From: Leptolyngbya iicbica LK
GTDB lineage: Bacteria; Cyanobacteriota; Cyanobacteriia; Phormidesmidales; Phormidesmidaceae
DNA length: 40,842 bases
Reading direction: 5' to 3'
Assembly (NCBI RefSeq): GCF_004212215.1
Contig: NZ_QVFV01000014.1
Span: 1-40,842 of the forward strand
Shown: piece by piece, positions 35,347-40,842 of the stretch
How the letters are laid out: the number at the start of each line of letters is the position of its first letter
Position numbering within the stretch: the first letter of the stretch is position 1
The notes under the pieces: generated by a model
Database searches by the model: none
Told to the model about the DNA's origin: nothing
What the model saw: only the letters and a program-made list of their open reading frames with translations
Made by a program: the position numbers and the translations under genes

Positions 35347-37521
35347 CTAAATAGTGTCAAAGGTGATGGAGAGCGCCGCCAGTTCCGACACATTGATCGA
35401 TCGCGTAGTGGCCGTGCCCGTGCCCCGCGTGTCGTCACTGATATCGGCCAACAAACCATCAATCACGTCGTTGGGATCTTCAATGCCCACGGGGCCGCGC
35501 GACACGCCTACGTTGTCCGCGATCGCCTGCAAACCTTGCAGCGCATTATTCAACGGATTGGTGCTGGCGACGACTAACACCTCGGTTGTGCCAATCGGCG
35601 GTTGCGCCACCAATCGAAAGCTGTCACTGGATTTCGGCAATTGCAACGTCGTTCTCGCCGGGAGTAGCGTCGCCGAGATCGAAGCCGTCCACTGATTCGG
35701 AAAAATCACCGACATAATGCCTTCGGCATCAATCACCAATACACTCACATACAAGTCTTGATCTTCTTGATTTTGAATTTCAAACCGCAGCCCCTGACCC
35801 ACCTCAATTTGCGGCACCGTCGGACGGGGCTCAGGCGGCGTATTGGCACCGCGCACGGCCACCACTTTACCGAGAACTTGGTTGCCGATTTCATCAAACA
35901 TCGCCACGTTGAGGTTGAGACGAGAGGTGCCCGGATTCAACGCCAGCTTGACCGTGCGCGCCGCCAGCAACAATCGCAGTTTAGGGCGCAATCGTTCAAT
36001 GGCGGCGGTCACCGACTCTCCCGCATTGCCATAGGCGTTGGGCACCAGGTCTAAGCCTTGAGAAAACAAGCCGATCGCCCCCTCCACCGGGAGATTGGGC
36101 TGACCCGCCAGTTCTTGACGATAGGCGGCGGTCATCCGCCCCAAAATATAGTGCACTTCTTCGCCGCCTAAAGGCCGGGCCTCTACCCCGGGAATCGCCT
36201 CCAACGCGGTGCGGGCACGGGTCGCGTCTGCCCCCAACGACTCATCCAAACCAATTCGTAATTTGACATCGGTGGGAATGCCGCGCACCTGTTCTTGCAG
36301 CAGTGAGCCGGAAGGCAAATTGTCCGCATCGACCAGTCGTCCGCGCCCGGTCAAACCGTTGCGGGTCGTGAGCTGCACCAGTCCTCGCGTTTGGCCGCGC
36401 GCATCCACCCCAGAGAGCACTGCCCCCGCGTCAAAGGCTTCCAAACTGTTGGGGTCGACCCCGCCGAGCCACATTTCAACTTCCCCCCCCGCAATGTTGG
36501 TGACCACGGCTTCAGCCGGGGTAGCGATTTTGGGGACGAAATATAGCGGCTGACGGTCAAAGTTGCTGCCAGGCTGCGTCTCGAACTGGGGTTCTTGGTT
36601 GCTAAAGGAGAGCTCGGTGGTGGTGCGGGCAACGTTAGCGATCGCTCCAGTCAGGGGCGATTCGCCCGTTTGTTGCCACAGGTATTGGGTGAGCACAAAG
36701 GTAAATGCCCCAGCATAAAAGTCGCTAAAGGGCGCATCTGCAGCATATTGCTCGCGGCGGGTCGAGGCGATCGCCGCCCCTTTGGCAATCCCCTGCCGCC
36801 GTCGCTGGATAAAGTCTTCAGGACTCAGGTTGAGGCGCGATAGCCAGTCCGCCTGGTAAGCCAACTCCGTGTCACTCATCGAGAGACCGCTGCCCCCCGC
36901 CCGCGATCGAATGGTCAGATTGCCCCGCTTCGCACCGCCGGAATGGCAACTGTCTAACACTACCGTGTAATTTTCGGTGGGCATGGCACTACCGAGTAAA
37001 AACATCGTGTGCCCCGTGATGTCATCCACCGGCCCACCCGCGCGGGGAAACTCGGCGGGGAGAAAACTATCCACCGGCACGAGGGTGCTGTTCAGACCAT
37101 CTTCGAAGTCTTGGTCGGGGTCGAGCACGCGAGAACCGTGGCCCGAAAAGTGAAACACAACCACATCGCCGGGTCGCGCCTGCTTGATGAGGTGTTCTTC
37201 AAACGCGGTGAGCATGCCCTCACGGGTGGCCTGTTGATCGGTCAGCTTGACAATATCGCGCGGGTTAAAACCAAACCGATGCACCAGCAGATAATATTGC
37301 AGCTCAACATCATTCACACAGCCGTTCAATGGCGCAAAGCGGCTATCGCTGGGGTAATCGTTAATGCCGACGAGCAAGGCTAGTTTGCGCGGGGTTGACT
37401 GTGCCCAGACACGGCCATAGCGATCGCCCTGACGCATCACGTCCATTTGCGACCAGCCGAGCGCCGCTAAGGTCGCCCCTGTCGCCTGCAAAAAATGACG
37501 CCGCGAAAATCCCCGTGACAT
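35347..37521 (-). CDS. Tat-exported caspase-family (metacaspase-like) peptidase with DUF4384-like domain
   Basis: A 724-residue protein. The N-terminus 'SRGFSRRHFLQATGATLAAL' is a twin-arginine (Tat) signal, so it is probably exported. The p20 caspase-like domain (about 45-330) has 'LALLVGINDYPSDSRFAPL', the catalytic His128 in 'VVFHFSGHGS' and Cys192 in 'VVLDSCHSGGAKRG'. The C-terminal half includes a DUF4384-like beta domain ('DQDLYVSVLVIDAEGIMSV'). I chose the ATG at 37521 because GGGAGGAAGG precedes it; the open frame continues 26 codons upstream. Metacaspases cleave after Arg or Lys. The role in cyanobacteria (stress response, envelope turnover or cell death) is unsettled. Confidence 0.9.
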   Translation of the reverse strand: MSRGFSRRHFLQATGATLAALGWSQMDVMRQGDRYGRVWAQSTPRKLALLVGINDYPSDSRFAPLNGCVNDVELQYYLLVHRFGFNPRDIVKLTDQQATREGMLTAFEEHLIKQARPGDVVVFHFSGHGSRVLDPDQDFEDGLNSTLVPVDSFLPAEFPRAGGPVDDITGHTMFLLGSAMPTENYTVVLDSCHSGGAKRGNLTIRSRAGGSGLSMSDTELAYQADWLSRLNLSPEDFIQRRRQGIAKGAAIASTRREQYAADAPFSDFYAGAFTFVLTQYLWQQTGESPLTGAIANVARTTTELSFSNQEPQFETQPGSNFDRQPLYFVPKIATPAEAVVTNIAGGEVEMWLGGVDPNSLEAFDAGAVLSGVDARGQTRGLVQLTTRNGLTGRGRLVDADNLPSGSLLQEQVRGIPTDVKLRIGLDESLGADATRARTALEAIPGVEARPLGGEEVHYILGRMTAAYRQELAGQPNLPVEGAIGLFSQGLDLVPNAYGNAGESVTAAIERLRPKLRLLLAARTVKLALNPGTSRLNLNVAMFDEIGNQVLGKVVAVRGANTPPEPRPTVPQIEVGQGLRFEIQNQEDQDLYVSVLVIDAEGIMSVIFPNQWTASISATLLPARTTLQLPKSSDSFRLVAQPPIGTTEVLVVASTNPLNNALQGLQAIADNVGVSRGPVGIEDPNDVIDGLLADISDDTRGTGTATTRSINVSELAALSITFDTI

Positions 37522-37655
37522 CTTGCCTTCCTCCCATTTGGGCGTAACCGACAACGAAAAAGTTGACTGCTTAAAGCCTACAGTCGTTCCCCTGGGCAAT
37601 CCTGAAAGGGCTAACGATATTTACAACCGTAGGAGCGCGATCGCCCGCCTCTGGA

Positions 37656-38030
37656 TCAGGGACATTGCAGCAAGCGGGCATCGGGATACTGGGCCGTCAA
37701 CTCGTTTTGCCGCCCAGGACTCAACTGACCGTAGGTATTGAGATTGCGAAAGGCTTCGGGCGACAGCGGTTCACTCACCTCTTCACCCAGGTCACTGAAG
37801 AGAATGACGGACTCTAGATTGATTTGCCCGCGCTGATCTTGCTGATAAAGGTCTTGATAGGTGTCGGCCACCACGGCCCAGTCCGAGGGTTCACAATAGC
37901 TGCGATCGACCAGCAAGACGACATCGGGCGCAGCCAAGACGACTCGAATGGCGATCGCGGCGATCGCAAACGCCGCCCAGCCCAATCCCACAATTTTGAT
38001 TAGCGCCTGATTGAGTTGATTCGATCGCAT
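37656..38030 (-). CDS. Hypothetical membrane-anchored protein
   Basis: A 124-residue protein with one N-terminal hydrophobic segment (about 10-34) and a short extracytoplasmic or periplasmic domain. 'DVVLLVDRSYCEPSDW' and 'LESVILFSDLGEEV' are weakly reminiscent of a von Willebrand A-type strand and the following strand, but the metal-binding serines are missing. A second cysteine lies near the C-terminus ('LLQCP'), so a disulfide is possible. No function is assigned. It lies upstream of the caspase-like gene in the same orientation, 134 bases away. Confidence 0.65.
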   Translation of the reverse strand: MRSNQLNQALIKIVGLGWAAFAIAAIAIRVVLAAPDVVLLVDRSYCEPSDWAVVADTYQDLYQQDQRGQINLESVILFSDLGEEVSEPLSPEAFRNLNTYGQLSPGRQNELTAQYPDARLLQCP

Positions 38031-38059
38031 CTGTTCTGTCCCGTTGACCTAGTCTTATT

Positions 38060-38489
38060 CTACGCAGTGACTTCGGCCTCGAGATGCAATTCACGGAGGA
38101 GCAAAAATAGCGGTAAGCCCAAGGAAACACCGACGGTTAGCGTACCGACTAGCGGTAACCACAACATCTGCATGGTCAAACGTTGCCCCTCGTAAACAAT
38201 CAAGCTGATGAGGGCGATCTCGCAGACCCTAAGGAATGGGAATTTGATTAAGTGTGAACAGCCGTCTCGGCTGTTCAAGTGCAGGCAAGATGCCTGGCCC
38301 GACAAAACTTGGATTTTATAAAATCCTAATTCCTAAGACATCTAGCCAGGCAAACGTACTAATTGAATTAGCCGCAGCTTCAGCGATGAGCTGGAATAAA
38401 TCTCAACCGTAAGTGGACACCCAGGGTACAAACTGACTCAACGGTAAAACCGTACCTACTACGCATAGGAGTCCATAAAAATATTTCAT
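38060..38489 (-). pseudogene. DUF2834 membrane protein gene broken by a nonsense codon and a MITE-like insertion
   Basis: Read from the ATG at 38489, the frame gives 'MKYFYGLLCVVGTVLPLSQF' onwards, then a TGA (38403-38405), then 'DLFQLIAEAAANSISTFAWL' and 'DV'. Here it is interrupted by the element at 38228-38336. Beyond it the frame resumes as 'CEIALISLIVYEGQRLTMQM' and continues to 'LFLLLRELHLEAEVTA'. Removing 112 bases (109-base element plus one GAC duplicate) joins the halves in frame as '...TFAWLDVCEIALISL...', the expected sequence of the small multi-helix DUF2834 family, 105 residues long. The ancestral gene is therefore clear. The current gene cannot make a full product without readthrough. 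Confidence 0.85.
38228..38336. mobile_element. 109-bp MITE-like element with 3-bp target duplication
   Basis: The ends are imperfect inverted repeats: CCTAAGGAATGGGAATTT on the left, and TTAGGAATTAGGATTTT as the reverse complement of the right end. The element is flanked by GAC on both sides (38225-38227, 38337-38339). Inside are three hairpins: GAACAGCCG-TCT-CGGCTGTTC (38256-38276), CAGGCA-AGA-TGCCTG (38282-38296) and GGATTTTATAAAATCC (38311-38326). It has no coding capacity. The host gene reading frame proves the insertion boundaries to within a few bases. Confidence 0.8.
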
Positions 38490-38638
38490 CATCACGAATG
38501 AGAGAAAACAGCAAGCTCATGTTGTCAGATGTATAGTCTGAAATGAGTAACGTTGAAGCACAAAAAAATGTCCCACTTTCACAAAGAAAGCAGGACATTG
38601 GGGAAGAGAGACAAACCGACTGCCACGTCAAAAATCTG

Positions 38639-39028
38639 TTAAGCCAGAGTCTCCGGACAATAACCCAAACCCATTACAAACTGATTGCGGAAGGCTTCAA
38701 TTTCTTCACGTTCAGGCTTGCCATGGGAAACAACGGCAACTTGATAGCGGCGCATGACATCAACAGGAGATTGTCCCGTTTCGAGGGCCCATAACGCCAT
38801 GCGGAGACGAATGTTGGGCTCGTGGGGAATACCCAGTTCATTCAAATAAGCGCGAAAATCTTCAGCCGTAGCCTCTTCGATGACGTCGTGCATTCTGACT
38901 TTAATAACCCAACCGTCAATCTGATGAATTACGGTAATCCAGGAAAGAGGCAGCTCGGTCTTTTGCAGCAGGTGTTCGACAACTCGAAGGGTTAAGCTTG
39001 CGTTAGCGAGGTGATAGATGTAATCCAT
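38639..39028 (-). CDS. Conserved-looking hypothetical protein
   Basis: A 129-residue soluble protein starting 'MDYIYHLANASLTLRVVEHL' from the ATG at 39028, which is preceded by GGAGGG. The composition is mixed alpha/beta with no recognised domain or catalytic motif. The middle 'WITVIHQIDGWVIKVRMHD' looks like beta strands, and 'LRMALWALETGQSPVDVMRR' like a helical end. Its start lies about 115 bases from the divergent queA start. No function is inferred. Confidence 0.7.
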   Translation of the reverse strand: MDYIYHLANASLTLRVVEHLLQKTELPLSWITVIHQIDGWVIKVRMHDVIEEATAEDFRAYLNELGIPHEPNIRLRMALWALETGQSPVDVMRRYQVAVVSHGKPEREEIEAFRNQFVMGLGYCPETLA

Positions 39029-39142
39029 CTGAAATACCCTCCGGTGGGTGCGTACATTTATATCTTCGTGATTTTCTGTCGCTTTAGACACTGGGAAACT
39101 CCGCGCATTACCATGGGGGTTCTACCCAATTCAGCGAAATCC

Positions 39143-40219
39143 ATGGGTATTCCCGATAATTCCGACTTCCAACTCTCGGCTTACAATTACGAACTGCCGC
39201 CCGATCGCATTGCTCAAAACCCGGTCGAGCCCCGCGATCACGCTCGCTTGTTAACTATCACCTCGGCTCGCGGGCACGAGCATCGGCATGTGTACGACCT
39301 GCCGTCACTGCTCCAACCGGGAGATTTGCTGGTGCTCAACGACACCAAAGTCTTGCCAGCGCGACTGTTTGGCCAAAAAGTCGGGGGCGCAGCGGTGGAA
39401 ATCTTGTTGCTAGAAGAGCGGGCATCGCTGGAATGGCTCGCTTTGGTCAAGCCAGGAAAGCGTCTCAAACCAGGCGCTCAAATTCACTTTGGTGAAAACC
39501 TGGATCAGCCCGCGTTAATTGCCGACGTGGTCGCCTCTGATCCCGAAACGAATGGCCGGATCCTAAAATTTACGATCCCTGGTCCAGAGTCGTTCTATGA
39601 GGTGTGCGATCGCCTCGGCAAGATGCCCCTACCCCCTTACATCACGGAATCGACGGCTCCTGACGATCGCTACCAGACCATCTATGCGGAAAAACTCGGC
39701 GCGGTAGCTGCCCCCACAGCGGGTCTCCACTTCACGCCAGAACTATTTGCGCAACTGGATGACCGAGGGATCGATCGCACCTTCATCACGCTCCATGTCG
39801 GGGTCGGCACCTTTCGCCCCGTCGAGGCAGCCACCATCACCGACCACACCATGCACGCAGAATGGCTCGATGTTCCGGCCGCCACAGTGGAGAAGATTCG
39901 CCAGACCAAGGCCAACGGGGGGCGCGTGATTGCCGTCGGCACCACGGTTACCCGCGCTTTAGAGGGGGCAGCCCAATCGGGCGAATTACAACCTTTGCAG
40001 GGCAAAACCAATCTGTTCATCTATCCCGGTTATCAGTGGCAGGTGTTGGATGGGCTGATGACCAACTTCCACCTACCAGAGTCAAGTCTGATGATGTTGG
40101 TGAGTGCCATGATCGGTCGTCAGCGATTGTTGGATCTCTATGCCGAAGCCGTTCGGCAGGACTATCGCTTCTATTCTTTTGGCGATGCGATGCTGATCTT
40201 GCCAACGGCGCGGAGATAA
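39143..40219 (+). CDS. queA: S-adenosylmethionine:tRNA ribosyltransferase-isomerase (QueA)
   Basis: It transfers and isomerises the ribosyl part of SAM onto 7-aminomethyl-7-deazaguanine in tRNA, making epoxyqueuosine. The 358-residue protein has the family hallmarks 'YNYELPPDRIAQNPVEPRD', 'PGDLLVLNDTKVLPARLFG', 'KPGKRLKPGAQI', 'GAVAAPTAGLHFTPEL', 'TLHVGVGTFRPVE' and 'LMTNFHLPESSLMMLVSAM'. I chose the ATG at 39143; others at 39113 and 39011 are in frame but precede the conserved region. Other queuosine genes are not in the window. Confidence 0.95.
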   Translation: MGIPDNSDFQLSAYNYELPPDRIAQNPVEPRDHARLLTITSARGHEHRHVYDLPSLLQPGDLLVLNDTKVLPARLFGQKVGGAAVEILLLEERASLEWLALVKPGKRLKPGAQIHFGENLDQPALIADVVASDPETNGRILKFTIPGPESFYEVCDRLGKMPLPPYITESTAPDDRYQTIYAEKLGAVAAPTAGLHFTPELFAQLDDRGIDRTFITLHVGVGTFRPVEAATITDHTMHAEWLDVPAATVEKIRQTKANGGRVIAVGTTVTRALEGAAQSGELQPLQGKTNLFIYPGYQWQVLDGLMTNFHLPESSLMMLVSAMIGRQRLLDLYAEAVRQDYRFYSFGDAMLILPTARR

Positions 40220-40540
40220 CGGGGGCGGCAATCGGCCAGGCAGCAGCCCTTTTTGAGGACATTTCTTGATGGGCCTCAACACTTTGACATGAAAAGGTTG
40301 AGGCCATTAACGGCGCAGCGAATAATAGAGATATCAGGAACGGCGTCATCTACAGGTGAGGCCCGCTGCGAAGGCTGGTATTCGTCACAAAGCTAGCCAA
40401 GGTTAAATCACTTGCCCTGCTTGCTAGACCAGCGATCGCTGACACCCAGCATGTTGATTCCAATATCGTCTGTGGGTCAGGCCAATCGAGCCGTGGGCGA
40501 CACCTGAGGAGAGTTATTGCAGAGCTTGCGGGAGGTTGCC
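40220..40540. other. Intergenic region with a 9-bp-arm hairpin after queA
   Basis: GGCCTCAAC (40272-40280) and GTTGAGGCC (40297-40305) are perfect complements with a 16-base loop about 50 bases past the queA stop. There is no T-run, so it is only a weak terminator candidate. Nothing else was recognised in the remaining 235 bases. Confidence 0.45.
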
Positions 40541-40744
40541 ATGCCTGCAGATACCGGCTTTGAATGTCCTCGCTGTAAACGCAAAGAGTTGGTGCGCTTA
40601 CACGGTGACAGCGATATTTTTGAATGTCTCTACTGCGGTTATAAGAAAGACTTGAGCCGCGAGCTTTTGCCGCGCGGTATGAGTTGGTTTTTCGCCAGCT
40701 TACTGGGCATTTTGTTTACGCTGGTGATGGTGATGGGGGGCTAG
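40541..40744 (+). CDS. Small zinc-ribbon membrane protein
   Basis: A 67-residue protein with a two-cysteine-pair zinc ribbon ('FECPRCKRKE' and 'FECLYCGYKK') followed by one C-terminal transmembrane segment ('WFFASLLGILFTLVMVMGG'). The ATG at 40541 is preceded by GGGAGG at good spacing, so I reject the eight-codon-longer start. The function is unknown; such proteins may bind nucleic acid or recruit partners to the membrane. Confidence 0.75.
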   Translation: MPADTGFECPRCKRKELVRLHGDSDIFECLYCGYKKDLSRELLPRGMSWFFASLLGILFTLVMVMGG

Positions 40745-40751
40745 CCCCCTT

Positions 40752-40842
40752 CAGAGGATGTTTGAGAATTCATCCGAGGTATCAAATTAGGCTAAGCGTC
40801 GCACCATAATCCGAATCATAGCGAGGTAGATGAATGCCTCAC
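40752..40842 (-). mobile_element. 3' end of an IS5-like insertion sequence, cut by the window edge
   Basis: The end of the element begins around AGAGGATGTTTGAGAATTC, which resembles the outer inverted repeat of IS5-group elements (GAGxxTGTTTGAGAA type). The transposase C-terminus lies inside it. The other end and any target duplication are outside the window. Confidence 0.6.
40787..40842 (-). CDS. IS5-family transposase, C-terminal fragment
   Basis: Minus-strand translation from the window edge reads 'EAFIYLAMIRIMVRRLA' and stops at TAA (40787-40789). The 'FIYLAMIRIMxRRLA' ending is characteristic of IS5-type DDE transposases. Only the last ~17 residues are inside the window, so it is not possible to say whether the gene is intact. 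Confidence 0.7.
   Translation of the reverse strand, partial: EAFIYLAMIRIMVRRLA

Noticed and set aside
38403-38405. Selenocysteine or recoded TGA in the DUF2834 gene
   Set aside because: The gene also has an insertion, and the family has no selenoprotein members known to me.
38380-38631. 83-codon minus-strand frame near the DUF2834 start
   Set aside because: A different frame overlapping the real DUF2834 N-terminus; no family resemblance.

Overview
The window is a stretch of cyanobacterial chromosome. GCGATCGC (HIP1) octamers are very frequent. The gene content is also cyanobacterial: a bidirectional hox [NiFe]-hydrogenase operon, a CP12 protein, a ferredoxin-type sulfite reductase, an acyl-lipid desaturase, an RbcR/CmpR-type LysR regulator and a GUN4 domain. 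The mostly GC-rich sequence and the gene families suggest a filamentous Leptolyngbya/Halomicronema-like lineage. That placement is inference; no rRNA gene is present. I found no tRNA, rRNA or CRISPR array.

Layout. 0.06-2.0 kb: a two-gene TIR operon (TIR plus an unknown, possibly PUA/EVE-like domain, then TIR-GUN4). 2.1-6.0 kb: GDP-L-fucose synthase, a two-domain chromate transporter and a divergent LysR regulator. 6.2-11.8 kb: hoxE-hoxF-hoxU-hoxY-cp12-hoxH, all on the minus strand. The CP12 is a variant that keeps only the N-terminal cysteine pair. Hairpin-forming dispersed repeats lie inside the operon. 12.1-14.25 kb: a delta-9-type desaturase divergent from a PLP enzyme of the methionine gamma-lyase/aluminium-resistance family, sharing an operator-like region. 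14.3-16.1 kb: an AT-rich accessory island with a frameshifted nuclease-like DUF5655 gene, a CopG-antitoxin-like ORF and a MazF/PemK toxin-antitoxin pair. 16.4-21.4 kb: thioredoxin, hotdog thioesterase, LysR regulator, cupin-like protein, class A beta-lactamase-type hydrolase and a methyltransferase.

21.7-28.1 kb: sulfite reductase, polynucleotide phosphorylase, PAPS reductase and an FMN reductase. Sulfite reductase and PAPS reductase are consecutive steps of assimilatory sulfate reduction, separated here by pnp. 28.5-34.8 kb: a DHA2-type MFS transporter, formamidase, an orphan peptide-type substrate-binding lipoprotein and a TPR protein. 35.3-38.5 kb: a Tat-exported caspase-like protease, a small anchored protein and a DUF2834 gene inactivated by a 109-bp MITE-like insertion plus a nonsense codon. 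38.6-40.8 kb: a hypothetical protein, queA, a zinc-ribbon membrane protein and the 3' end of an IS5-like transposase running off the window.

The best candidates for new biology are the TIR/TIR-GUN4 pair and the single-disulfide CP12 inside the hydrogenase operon. The best-supported structural observation is the MITE insertion, because removing it with one 3-bp duplication restores the interrupted reading frame.
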